64,000 bases of DNA. It comes from PLA3 sp964592235 (lineage in GTDB: Bacteria > Planctomycetota > Phycisphaerae > UBA1845 > UTPLA1). Shown in pieces: positions 53,722 to 62,450 of the stretch. The position numbers and the translations under genes were made by a program. The first letter of the stretch is position 1, and every line of letters starts with the position of its first letter. The stretch spans positions 1-64,000 of the forward strand of contig CAZQCF010000020.1 in the NCBI GenBank assembly GCA_964592235.1, given 5' to 3'. The notes below the pieces were generated by a model. It had not been told where the DNA came from. It ran no database searches and saw only the letters and a program-made list of their open reading frames with translations.

Positions 53722-54375
53722 TCATACTCCCTGTCCGTCATCCGCCACCGGGCACGTGAGGCTCTTGCTGTACATCCCCGATCGATCGAAGCAGCAGGGC
53801 CGGCGCTTGCCCTTGGCGAGCATATCGCAGGCCGTCCGAATCCGCCGCGCACGCGTCTCGGCCTGCTTTGGCGAGACGACCCAGTGGATAAAATCCCGCC
53901 GCGCGGCGGGCGTGATGTCCTTCCAGGCCGCTTGCGCCGGGGGCGCGGCCGCAAGCGCCTTGCGCAGATCGGCCGGCAGCTTCGGCTCCGGCTCCTGCGT
54001 CACGGGCGTGAGTGTCAGATCAACGACATCCCCCGCCTCCAGCGGATCGCCGCCCCGTCCCGCCGCGTTGCACAGCTTCCGGTCCACCTTCAACCAATGC
54101 CCGCCGCGGCCGTCGGGATCGAGCGTTGCTTGAAACGGCGCGCCGTTCAACATGCCTTTCACAGTCACCTGCCCGCGCGACGGGAGCCGCGCGCTGGCCT
54201 CCTTCGGCAGGATAAGAAAGTTCCAGCTCGCTGCCTTCGCGGGCCCCGATGTCTTGCCGCCGTTGCGCGGCCGATGCAGGGTCGCGCTGCAGCGGATCTC
54301 GGCGGCCGGGGCCTTAGCGGACTTGCGGGTTTTCGGCTGCGCGCTGCTCAAGGCGTGCACTCCGTCTTCATGCAC
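53722..54375 (-). CDS. YdeI/OmdA-like protein with DUF1905 domain
   Basis: A 217-residue soluble protein. The N-terminal half has a DUF1905-type beta barrel (ASARLPSRGQVTVKGMLNGAPF, HWLKVDRKLCNAAG). The second half carries the YdeI/OmpD-associated motif PADLRKALAAAPPAQAAWKDITPAARRDFIHWV, then IRTACDMLAKGKRRPCC. YdeI-like proteins have been linked to antimicrobial-peptide tolerance. The start is a GTG (54375) without an obvious SD, so it is uncertain. Confidence 0.7.
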   Translation of the reverse strand: MHEDGVHALSSAQPKTRKSAKAPAAEIRCSATLHRPRNGGKTSGPAKAASWNFLILPKEASARLPSRGQVTVKGMLNGAPFQATLDPDGRGGHWLKVDRKLCNAAGRGGDPLEAGDVVDLTLTPVTQEPEPKLPADLRKALAAAPPAQAAWKDITPAARRDFIHWVVSPKQAETRARRIRTACDMLAKGKRRPCCFDRSGMYSKSLTCPVADDGQGV

Positions 54376-54414
54376 GGATCGAAAAAAGCTCAGTCAAGCT
54401 TGGCACATCGGCGC

Positions 54415-54915
54415 CTACTTCCCCGGCATCGGCACATGCTGATCAACAAGAATCGGGTTTCCGTCGGGGTCCATCACCATGAAGCTCGCCGGGCCGGTCG
54501 AGGCCTCGTCGGCGGCGGGATTGGGCGTCAACCCGCGGCTCTTGAGTGCCTTCTGGATGTCACGCACGTCCTCGAACTTCGGCAACGTGGCGCAGGTGCG
54601 ATCCCAGCCGGGATTGAACGTGAGGATGTTCTTCTCGAACATTCCTTGGAAGATGCCGATCGTGGCCGTCTCGTTCTGAAGGATGAGGTAGTTGTGCTTC
54701 GCATCGCCGGCGACGACCTTAAAGCCGAGCTTCTCATAAAACGCGCGCGACACGGCGAGGTCCTTCACCGCCAGACTGACCGAGAAATTGCCAAGCTGCA
54801 TGGGAGGTTCTCCTGTTTCACGGCTTGCCGCCGTCTTTCCCGCGGAGTTTGAGGCACAGCCGGCGACGGCGCACAGCAATCCGAACACGAACATTCGACA
54901 CATGACGCAAAGCAT
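54415..54915 (-). CDS. VOC (glyoxalase-like) domain lipoprotein
   Basis: A 166-residue protein. The start at 54915 is favoured by GAGGT upstream; a further ATG at 54894 gives the same signal. The signal ends in a lipobox (GLLCAVAGCASN), which would anchor the protein to the membrane. The rest is a vicinal oxygen chelate domain (LAVKDLAVSRAFYEKLGFKVVAG, SFMVMDPDGNPILVDQH). Most VOC proteins are cytoplasmic, so a lipoprotein version is unusual. The substrate is unknown. Confidence 0.7.
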   Translation of the reverse strand: MLCVMCRMFVFGLLCAVAGCASNSAGKTAASRETGEPPMQLGNFSVSLAVKDLAVSRAFYEKLGFKVVAGDAKHNYLILQNETATIGIFQGMFEKNILTFNPGWDRTCATLPKFEDVRDIQKALKSRGLTPNPAADEASTGPASFMVMDPDGNPILVDQHVPMPGK

Positions 54916-54998
54916 GGCCGCATCATACCTCATGGAAAGCAAAATGTGTACGAGTCGATTCGGGCAATCCGAAGCTCCGTTTCGCCGGTCTGCGGCCG

Positions 54999-56093
54999 TC
55001 ACCGATACCTCGCCAGCCAATGCGCGTACGGCGCAGGCAGCGTCTTCTTCGCCGCATCCGGTACGCCCAGTTCCTTCGCCGCACGAAACGGCCAATGCGG
55101 ATCGGCCAGGAACGGTCGCGCGAGCGATACGTAATCAACCATTCCTTCGCGGATGAGTTTGTCCGCGCCGGCCGGCCCGTCGATGTACCAGCTTGTCGTG
55201 CCGGGCAACCCCGTCTCGCGAAGCACCCGCGCCGCAACATCGCCCAGGAGATTCGCCCCCCACGGTATCTTCACCTGCGGCGTGTTGAAGCCGATCGACA
55301 CGTCCACCGCGTCCAGCCCCGCATCCTTCATCCGCTTCAGCAACGCGATCGACTCCGCCAGCATCTGCTCGTCGTTGCCGTCGAACTCGACGACGCCCAG
55401 GCGCGCCGACAACGGCCAACGCTCGGGCCACACGCGCCGCACGGCCGCCAGCGTTTCAAGCAAGAACCGACCGCGATTCTCGGCGCTGCCGCCGTACTGA
55501 TCCGTCCGCGCGTTGGAGTAGGGCGACCAGAAGTTCTGCGCGAGATAGCCGTGCGCGAAATGCAGCATCAGCCACTCAAAGCCGAGGTCTCGCGCCCGTT
55601 CGGCCGCACGCACCGTGTCCGCCTGCACGCGGGCAATGTCGGCAAGCGTCATTTCTTTCGGCACGCGCGGGAGATTCGCCCCGAACGCCAGCGGCGATGG
55701 CGCGATCGTCGTCCATGAATTGGGCTGGCCCTCGGGAATGTGATCGTCGCCTTCCCACGGGCGATTCGCCGACGCCTTGCGACCGGCGTGCGCGATTTGA
55801 ATGCCGGGCACGGTGCCCCAGTGCTTCATCGCGCGAACGATCGGCTCCAGTGCCGCCGCCTGCTCGTCGTTCCACAGTCCGGCATCCGCCCAGGTGATCC
55901 GTCCCTCGGGCGACACGGCCGTCGCCTCGACCGTCACCATCCCCGCGCCGCCCCGCGCCAGCGATTCGTAGTGAACGCGGTGCCAGCCGGTGGCCGCGCC
56001 ATCCTGCGACATGTACTGACACATAGGCGACACCGCAATCCGGTTACGCATCGCCGCGTCTTTGAGGGTGAACGGATCAAACAAGCTTGCCAT
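54999..56093 (-). CDS. Old yellow enzyme family NADH:flavin oxidoreductase (YqjM-like)
   Basis: A 364-residue FMN-dependent ene-reductase. SPMCQYMS near the start carries the thermophilic-like/YqjM cysteine that tunes the flavin, and the substrate histidines lie in MLHFAHGYLAQNF. The barrel continues with SPYSNARTDQYGGS, a family hallmark, and GMVDYVSLARPFLADP, the FMN-phosphate site. Such enzymes reduce activated alkenes, often in xenobiotic or redox stress. Confidence 0.92.
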   Translation of the reverse strand: MASLFDPFTLKDAAMRNRIAVSPMCQYMSQDGAATGWHRVHYESLARGGAGMVTVEATAVSPEGRITWADAGLWNDEQAAALEPIVRAMKHWGTVPGIQIAHAGRKASANRPWEGDDHIPEGQPNSWTTIAPSPLAFGANLPRVPKEMTLADIARVQADTVRAAERARDLGFEWLMLHFAHGYLAQNFWSPYSNARTDQYGGSAENRGRFLLETLAAVRRVWPERWPLSARLGVVEFDGNDEQMLAESIALLKRMKDAGLDAVDVSIGFNTPQVKIPWGANLLGDVAARVLRETGLPGTTSWYIDGPAGADKLIREGMVDYVSLARPFLADPHWPFRAAKELGVPDAAKKTLPAPYAHWLARYR

Positions 56094-56278
56094 GAAACCT
56101 CCCGGGATGCCCCGCTACGAGTTTGCCCAAATGATAGTACCGCGCACGCGCGTCAATCCTGCGAAGGCGGGAATCCAGCAGTTTCCCCCGCAATCCGGAC
56201 CACCGCTTTCGCGAGGGTAACAGGATGGGGACTGCTTCAGACCTCAATCGCAGGATCAACGGACCAGCCGCGTTGGGC

Positions 56279-56297
56279 GGGTCGGCCTCATCGACCC
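56279..56297. repeat. Hairpin repeat GGGTCG/CGACCC
   Basis: GGGTCG and CGACCC flank a 7-base loop; CACC follows. Confidence 0.45.
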
Positions 56298-56466
56298 ACC
56301 ACTCACGTTGGCCGCGGAACCCGAGAACCTCGCCTGATGCGACTTTACGCCGCCAACGGTCGGGGACGCAATGTGACAAAGAGCTATATTATGAACCTCG
56401 GCAGTGTGATCTCCCGCCGGGCCATCGGTGCGACCGGACCGAACGATTTCAGTTTGATCAATCCGT

Positions 56467-56491
56467 GGTGGGTCGAAAAGACCGACCCACC
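56467..56491. repeat. Hairpin repeat GGTGGGTCG/CGACCCACC
   Basis: A perfect 9-bp inverted repeat with a 7-base loop and a following CTACC, resembling the kinase-internal palindrome at 15754. Confidence 0.6.
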
Positions 56492-56528
56492 CTACCGAAC
56501 TTGCAGGTCAATTCGGTTGGCCGCGAAA

Positions 56529-56603
56529 TCGGGGCGACTAGATTCGAACTAGCGACCTCCTGGTCCCAAACCAGGCGCTCTAACCAGACTGAGCTACGCC
56601 CCG
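56529..56603 (-). tRNA. tRNA-Pro (anticodon UGG)
   Basis: A 75-base tRNA from the minus strand. Acceptor CGGGGCG pairs with CGCCCCG, the anticodon stem CCTGG/CCAGG encloses TTTGGGA giving UGG, and the T-loop is TTCGAAT. The discriminator is A; CCA is not encoded. Confidence 0.96.
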
Positions 56604-56656
56604 TTAATGCGGAGATTATACCGCTGATTTGCTGAGGTGGCGCGGGAGATGGCGGG

Positions 56657-57025
56657 TCATTGCCCGCCCTGCTCCCAAAGGCCACAGATGTTGCCCTGCG
56701 GGTCTTTGATGGCTGCGTACGCGCCGACGCCGGGGACGGGCGTGCGGGGCAGGGCGACCTCGGCCCCGAGCTTCGTCGCCTTCGCGATGGCCGCGTCGAT
56801 GCTCTCGACCTCGACGTAATTCATCCACGGATGCTGCGGATGCATGCGCTGCATGACCGCGCCGTTGATGCCGGGCTGATCCGAGCCGGTGTCGGCCAGC
56901 CAGTACTCGGGACCGGGGAATGGCGCCTTCGTGAACTTCCAGCCGAACAGGCCGGCGTAGAACTTTGTCAATTCTCCCGGCTGATCCGCGGGGATCTCAA
57001 AGTGAACGATGCGATTGGATGCCAT
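56657..57025 (-). CDS. VOC (glyoxalase-like) domain protein
   Basis: A 122-residue cytoplasmic protein forming one VOC domain: IVHFEIPADQPGELTKFYAGLFGWKF, NYVEVESIDAAIAKATKLGAEV and GVGAYAAIKDPQGNICGLWE. The start at 57025 has AAGGA 8 bases upstream. It resembles glyoxalase/bleomycin-resistance and 27 kDa antigen-like proteins; the substrate is unknown. Confidence 0.85.
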   Translation of the reverse strand: MASNRIVHFEIPADQPGELTKFYAGLFGWKFTKAPFPGPEYWLADTGSDQPGINGAVMQRMHPQHPWMNYVEVESIDAAIAKATKLGAEVALPRTPVPGVGAYAAIKDPQGNICGLWEQGGQ

Positions 57026-57182
57026 GGGGATGTTCCTTCTGTCTCGCGTTTGGAGGCTTGCTCTTGCTAGAACGTACACGGTCCATATTTCTCACTTGAC
57101 AAGTCCACCGACCAATGTGGCCCTACCTACACAAGCATGTGATTGCATGGTACTCAACAACAACGGAGCGTGGACATGCCTG

Positions 57183-57695
57183 TCACTTTTCTTGATACAA
57201 AATGAACTCTTCATGGCATTCACCTGCCACAACTTGGTAACGATTCTCACCCCAATCGAGTGAGTGAATGATCTGCTCGACCATTAGGTCGAAGCTGACT
57301 GGTTCGCCACCGTAACGATTGTCAGCGCGGCTTTGGCAAACGGGGATGATTTGAATGTCCCCATACAGTTTGCCGAAATTGCTCTTCCCAAAACGCTGAC
57401 TGACGAATACACGAGTGATTCTCGGTCGCAGAAACTCATCATCCCACATAGTGCCACGAATTCGAAATCGCACCAGCGCGCGATCATTCGCCCAATTGAG
57501 ACGGGCTGAAATGATTTCAACGGTGACTTCATCCACTTTCACCGAATTTTGCTGCGCCCAAGACCCAATTGATGAAATCACCTCGACATCGGAACTGGGA
57601 CAGAGAATTGGCTGTGCCAAACAGCCGCAAGCACAATTAATGATGAATATCGTAACCAGGTTTTTAGACATCTGAATGGAGCACTTCTTACACAT
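57183..57695 (-). CDS. Hypothetical exported protein in an AT-richer stretch
   Basis: A 170-residue protein with an N-terminal hydrophobic segment and cysteines (VTIFIINCACGCLAQP), then a mixed domain. An alternative start at 57671 would shorten the N-terminus. I do not recognise it. The surrounding 700 bases have clearly lower GC than the rest, suggesting acquisition from elsewhere. Confidence 0.5.
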   Translation of the reverse strand: MCKKCSIQMSKNLVTIFIINCACGCLAQPILCPSSDVEVISSIGSWAQQNSVKVDEVTVEIISARLNWANDRALVRFRIRGTMWDDEFLRPRITRVFVSQRFGKSNFGKLYGDIQIIPVCQSRADNRYGGEPVSFDLMVEQIIHSLDWGENRYQVVAGECHEEFILYQEK

Positions 57696-57782
57696 GATTG
57701 CCTTTGTGCTGGGTCAATCTAAGATGGTTAGTCTGAATGCCTACCAGACTCTATTCGTGTACAGAAAGACCTCCTCAATCAG

Positions 57783-59642
57783 CTACCGATCTCGTTGCGA
57801 GTCGGACTCGGGCAGGTCCAGCGTCATCCCCTCGCCGACGGCCTGGGCGATATCCGGATCGCCACGGGACGGCTCCGCAGGGATGTTCGCACCGTTCGCC
57901 GGCGCGTCGTGCACATCCACCGCCAGATTCGCGAACGCCCGGCCGCGCGACCGCAGCGCGTGCATCACCCACATCATCACGCCGGCGAGCGCATAACCGC
58001 CCGCGATCTGATACGCGCGGTGCAGATACGAGTGCTCGGGGAAGTTCACAAAGAACCGCGTGCCGGAGAAGTATTCCTCCGTCCGCTGATAGAACAACAG
58101 CTCCTGCGGGCTCAACGAAAACGGCCCGGGCTCGACGCGAAACGCGTGCTGAAAGCCCAGCAGCGTCATGGCCGAGCCGAGGAAACACCAGATCGCCGCG
58201 GATTTCATACGTCTGTCGATCAGGCACGCGCACGCCGCCGAAATGATGATGCCCGTAATGACAAATCCGCTGTTCGCCCCGGCCAGCGAATAGACGCCGA
58301 TCGGCCACCAGCTATCGGTCAGCGCGGTCTTGAGCTTCTCCCCGTGCGCGACCAGCATCGGCAAGATACCGCCCGGCGCGCCGGCCGCCGGCAGAATTTC
58401 CGGCACGAGCAACACCGCCATCATCGCCACGGCCGGGAAGAAGCCGATCGCCACGGCCGGGTAATGCCGCGTCGGCACGGCCGAGTAGCTCTGCGCGGCA
58501 ATGATGATGCCGATGTACATGACGATCGCCATTCCGCTTTCCATCGGGATGACGCTGACGATCAGCGCGCCCAGGCCGAGGGTGAAGGCGGCGGAGAAAA
58601 ACAGGCCGTTGAGGATGGAGTAGCCGCTGCGGGCGCCCAGGGCTTTCCAGCCGGGGTGCCCAATGTAGATGGTTGTAGGGAAGCAACTGCCGAACAACCC
58701 CGCGGCGATGGTGCCGGCGCCGTTGACGGCCATGCTGATGCCGGTGTTGAAGTGATCGCCGGCGGCTTCCGCCGACTCGATGTTCTGCATTGAGCCGATG
58801 GCGTTGACCAGCCCCATCGGCACGATGACGCCGAGGAACGAATACAGCATGTTGCGGTCGGTCGTGAGCAGCGTCGCGATTTCACTCCAGCAGAGCACGG
58901 GTTTATGCACCGCGACGAGCTGCGCCGCCGCGCGCACCTTCTCGGCGTCCATGATCGGGTTGCCGACCGCCAGCGGCACGGTCCACGCCAGTGCCGTACC
59001 GATGACAACCGCGACGAGGCCCGCCGGCAGGCCGAAGGGAAACCGCACGTGGCCGAAATAGCCGATCAGCACGATGAACAGCGGCACCATGGCGACGAGC
59101 GGCCGCTCGAAGATTTGAAACGCGAACGGGCTGGCGATGAAAATGATGCCGATGGCGGCCAGCGCCGAGAGCAGCGCGGCCCGCGGGGTGACGCGGCGAA
59201 TCCAGCCGCCGAGAAACGCGCCGAGAAACTCAATCACGCCGCTGCCGATGCAGGCGACGAGGCCGACCTTCCACGCGAGATCGGCGGCGCGCTGCGGGCC
59301 GAACTCGGGGTTGCCGCTGTAGCGCGCATAGACCGGCGCCATGATGAAGAGGATGTACGCGAAGACACTCGGCGTGTTGATGCCGTAAGGCAGCGCGGTG
59401 CAGGTCGCGTTGCCGTCGCGCCGGGCGACCCAGTGCGCCTGAATCGCGTAAAACAAATTGCCCACGAGCAGGCTGACGGCGATGCCGGGGAAGACCGTCG
59501 TGAAGAGCAGCGTATCGTCAAACCCGCAAAGCTGTTTGCAGAGCTGCGCGATGACCAGCACCTGCACGAGGTTGTCGACCGCGAGGCCGAAGAACCCGTC
59601 GAGATCGCCCTTGCAGAACAGCGGGTAGCGGATGGATTTCAT
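57783..59642 (-). CDS. NCS2/xanthine-uracil-type permease
   Basis: A 619-residue membrane protein with 12 or more helices. The start at 59642 gives KSIRYPLFCKGDLDGFFGLAVDN, followed by helices with LPYGINTPSVFAYILF, typical of the NCS2/AzgA-like fold (signature NxGxxxxT-like region at SYSAVPTRHYPAV). The loop between helices is long and the C-terminal tail polar. It may import purines or related compounds; the substrate is unproven. It stands back to back with the citrate synthase gene across 248 bases. Confidence 0.7.
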   Translation of the reverse strand: MKSIRYPLFCKGDLDGFFGLAVDNLVQVLVIAQLCKQLCGFDDTLLFTTVFPGIAVSLLVGNLFYAIQAHWVARRDGNATCTALPYGINTPSVFAYILFIMAPVYARYSGNPEFGPQRAADLAWKVGLVACIGSGVIEFLGAFLGGWIRRVTPRAALLSALAAIGIIFIASPFAFQIFERPLVAMVPLFIVLIGYFGHVRFPFGLPAGLVAVVIGTALAWTVPLAVGNPIMDAEKVRAAAQLVAVHKPVLCWSEIATLLTTDRNMLYSFLGVIVPMGLVNAIGSMQNIESAEAAGDHFNTGISMAVNGAGTIAAGLFGSCFPTTIYIGHPGWKALGARSGYSILNGLFFSAAFTLGLGALIVSVIPMESGMAIVMYIGIIIAAQSYSAVPTRHYPAVAIGFFPAVAMMAVLLVPEILPAAGAPGGILPMLVAHGEKLKTALTDSWWPIGVYSLAGANSGFVITGIIISAACACLIDRRMKSAAIWCFLGSAMTLLGFQHAFRVEPGPFSLSPQELLFYQRTEEYFSGTRFFVNFPEHSYLHRAYQIAGGYALAGVMMWVMHALRSRGRAFANLAVDVHDAPANGANIPAEPSRGDPDIAQAVGEGMTLDLPESDSQRDR

Positions 59643-59890
59643 GCGAAACGCCAAAGCCAGACGTCGAATCAAAGAGCCGATTGCGCAAGCGATCGACCCG
59701 GCGGGGTGCATCGCTGCGCCGCGACAGGTGAAAAGATTCCTGTTCGGCGGGGGGATCATACCTTCTCAACGGCGCCCACGCACGCGTACGCCAAATCAGG
59801 ACGGCGACCGAGCTTCGCATTGGCACGTCCGGCTGGCGGCCTTATCATGGCCCCGTCGCACCCAACGAATTTCCATCAAGCGAGGGCATC

Positions 59891-61033
59891 ATGGCGGACA
59901 GCACGAGCAAGGGCGGGCTGGAGGGCGTCCACGCGGGCGCGACCTCCGTCTGCGAAATCACCCAAACGAGCCTGCGCTACCGCGGCTACGACATCTCCGA
60001 TCTCGCCGAGCACACCTGTTTCGACGAAGTCGCGCACCTCCTCCTGCACGGCGAACTGCCGAACAAGTCGCAACTCGCGGCCTTTCGCCAGCGCGTCCAG
60101 GCAGCCATGACGCTGCCCGAGCCGGCCGCCCGCGCCCTCGCCGACATGCCCAAGTCCATCCCGCCGATGGACATGCTCCGCACCGTGACCTCCATCATCG
60201 GCCACTTCGACCCCGACGCGCAGGATCACTCGCGCGACGCCTGTCTGCGCAAGAGCGAACGCCTGCTCGGCCAGACCGCCGCCGCGCTCGGCGCGTGGTC
60301 GCAGAAGACCCAGGGCGTCGCCGCGATCAAGCCCGATCCCAATGCCTCGCACGGCGCGAACATCCTCGCCATGATCCTCGGCAAGCGCCCCAGCGATCTG
60401 GCCGGGCGCGTCTTCGACGGCACGCTCATCCTCTACGCCGAACACGAGTTCAACGCGTCGACCTTCACCGCGCGCGTCATCGCCTCCACGCTGTCCGACA
60501 TGCACTCGGCCGTCAGCGGCGCGATCGGAGCGCTGAAAGGCCCGCTGCACGGCGGCGCGAACGAAGCGGCCATGAATCAGTTCCTCGACATTGGCAAGAA
60601 AGAGAACGTCCAGAAGTGGTTCGATGATCTGAACGCCCACAACAAAGCCCACCCCGACAACAAGCGCCTCATCATGGGCTTCGGCCATCGCGTTTACAAA
60701 AACGGCGATCACCGCGCCGGCATCCTTCGCGGCTGGTCCATGCAACTGACGAAGGAAACGGGCCAGGGGCACTGGATCGACATCGCCGATGCGCTGCAGG
60801 CCCTGATGCTCAAGGAAAAGAACATCCACCCCAATCTCGATTACCCCGCAGCGCATGCCTACTACCAGATGGGTGTGCCGATCCCGCTGTACACGCCGAT
60901 CTTCGTGTGCAGCCGAATCACCGGATGGTGCGCCCACATCATGGAGCAGTACGCGAACAATCGCATCATCCGCCCCTTGAGCGAATACACCGGCCCGGCG
61001 CTGCGAAGCGTTCCGCCGATGGACAAGCGATGA
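59891..61033 (+). CDS. Citrate synthase (or 2-methylcitrate synthase)
   Basis: A 380-residue short-form citrate synthase. The start GLEGVHAGATSVCEI and RYRGYDISDLAE are typical. Catalytic residues are in LYAEHEFNAS (His), GPLHGGANE (His) and NLDYPAA (Asp); MGFGHRVYK binds CoA. It condenses acetyl-CoA or propionyl-CoA with oxaloacetate. Sequence does not separate GltA from PrpC, and no other methylcitrate gene is next to it. Confidence 0.92.
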   Translation: MADSTSKGGLEGVHAGATSVCEITQTSLRYRGYDISDLAEHTCFDEVAHLLLHGELPNKSQLAAFRQRVQAAMTLPEPAARALADMPKSIPPMDMLRTVTSIIGHFDPDAQDHSRDACLRKSERLLGQTAAALGAWSQKTQGVAAIKPDPNASHGANILAMILGKRPSDLAGRVFDGTLILYAEHEFNASTFTARVIASTLSDMHSAVSGAIGALKGPLHGGANEAAMNQFLDIGKKENVQKWFDDLNAHNKAHPDNKRLIMGFGHRVYKNGDHRAGILRGWSMQLTKETGQGHWIDIADALQALMLKEKNIHPNLDYPAAHAYYQMGVPIPLYTPIFVCSRITGWCAHIMEQYANNRIIRPLSEYTGPALRSVPPMDKR

Positions 61034-61082
61034 CCGGCCCGCGATCTTATGAACTGACTTGTGTCACCTTTTGGGCATCGGC

Positions 61083-62402
61083 ATGCGCCTGAAGCTGCAC
61101 CATTGGATTCTCATATCGATGGTGCTAGCCGGCGCGGCTGGGTTGGCCGTGAACGAGTGGGCGCCGCGCGCCGCCGACGGCGGGCCGAACGTCCGCGTCG
61201 CGTGGTTTGTTCACTGGATCGCCGAACCCGCCGGGCAGATCTTCCTGCGACTTATCTACATGATCGCCGTGCCGCTGGTCTTCTGCGCCCTCGTACTGGG
61301 CGTGGCCGGCATGGGCGATCTGCGCAAGCTCGGCCGCGTGGGCTTTAAGTCACTTCTGTTCACGATCGTGCTGTCGGGCATCTCGGTGGCCGTCGGTCTC
61401 GGACTGGTCACGTCGCTCAAGCCCGGCGCGGGCCTCTCGCCGGAGAAACGCGCCGCGCTGCTGGAGCGCTACACAAGTGACACAAACAGGGCACTCGCCA
61501 ACGCCCAGGCCGCCAAGACCCCGCGCGACGCCCTGCTCGACATCATCCCCAAGAACCCGATCCAGGAAATGGTCGGCGCGATGGACGGCTCCAGCCCCGG
61601 CGGCGGCATGCTCGCCGTCATGTTCTTCTCGCTCATCGTCGGCGTCGCCATCACGCTCGCCCCGGAGAAAACCGCCCCGCTCGTCTCGCTGCTGGAGGCG
61701 ACCTACGAAGCCGTCATGCAGATCATCAACATGGCCATGCGGCTCGCGCCCTTCGGCGTCGCCGGGCTGGTCTTCGCCCTCACCGCCATGCTCGGGCTGG
61801 AAATCCTTCATACGCTCGGCTGGTTTGTCATCGCCGTCATGAGCGGGCTGGGCTTTCAGATGCTTGTCGTCTATTCGCTTCTCATTCTTGTCGTGACGCG
61901 CACCAATCCGTTCAAATTCTTCGCGCGAATCAGCGAGGTCATGCTCACCGCCTTCGCCACCAGCAGCAGCAGCGCCACGCTCCCCACCGCCCTGCGCGTC
62001 ACCGAGAAAAACCTCGGCGTCCGACGCGACATCACCAGTTTCGTCCTCACGGTCGGCTCCACCGCCAACCAGAACGGCACGGCGCTCTACGAAGGCGTCA
62101 CGATCCTGTTCATCGCACAGGTCTTCGGAGTCCACCTCGAGTTTCAGCAACAAATCGTCGTCATCCTCATGGCCATCCTTGCGGGCATCGGCACCGCCGG
62201 CATCCCCGGCGGCAGCCTGCCCATGATCGTCGTCGTGCTCAACTCCGTCGGCGTCCCCGGAGAGGGCATCGGCATCATCCTCGGCATCGACCGCGTGCTC
62301 GACATGTGCCGGACCGTCGTCAACGTCACGGGCGACATCGCCATCGCCAAGTGCGTCGACACCACCGAGCCGGCCGCTGCCTCTCACGCCCCGCCTGCCT
62401 GA
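61083..62402 (+). CDS. Dicarboxylate/amino acid:cation symporter (DAACS)
   Basis: A 439-residue transporter of the GltP/DctA family. It shows the serine-rich hairpin TAFATSSSSATLP, the second hairpin GIGTAGIPGGSLPM and the C-terminal DRVLDMCRTVVNVTGD. A hydrophilic loop at about residue 130-170 is longer than in E. coli GltP. It probably takes up C4-dicarboxylates or glutamate with Na+ or H+, which fits the citrate synthase gene 50 bases upstream. Confidence 0.92.
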   Translation: MRLKLHHWILISMVLAGAAGLAVNEWAPRAADGGPNVRVAWFVHWIAEPAGQIFLRLIYMIAVPLVFCALVLGVAGMGDLRKLGRVGFKSLLFTIVLSGISVAVGLGLVTSLKPGAGLSPEKRAALLERYTSDTNRALANAQAAKTPRDALLDIIPKNPIQEMVGAMDGSSPGGGMLAVMFFSLIVGVAITLAPEKTAPLVSLLEATYEAVMQIINMAMRLAPFGVAGLVFALTAMLGLEILHTLGWFVIAVMSGLGFQMLVVYSLLILVVTRTNPFKFFARISEVMLTAFATSSSSATLPTALRVTEKNLGVRRDITSFVLTVGSTANQNGTALYEGVTILFIAQVFGVHLEFQQQIVVILMAILAGIGTAGIPGGSLPMIVVVLNSVGVPGEGIGIILGIDRVLDMCRTVVNVTGDIAIAKCVDTTEPAAASHAPPA

Positions 62403-62450
62403 ATCGCCGCCGCTTGTCGGATCGGCCGCGCGGCATACACTGGATCGACC

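Larger units (their letters stand above)
56094..56528. other. Intergenic region with hairpin repeats
   Basis: About 435 bases without a supported gene, between the OYE gene and tRNA-Pro. It holds the two CGACCC hairpins listed below and a CCTGCGAAGGCGGG motif near 56166. Confidence 0.5.

Noticed and set aside
61059..61082. A TTG start upstream of the symporter ATG
   Set aside because: No SD precedes it, and the ATG at 61083 gives the standard N-terminus.
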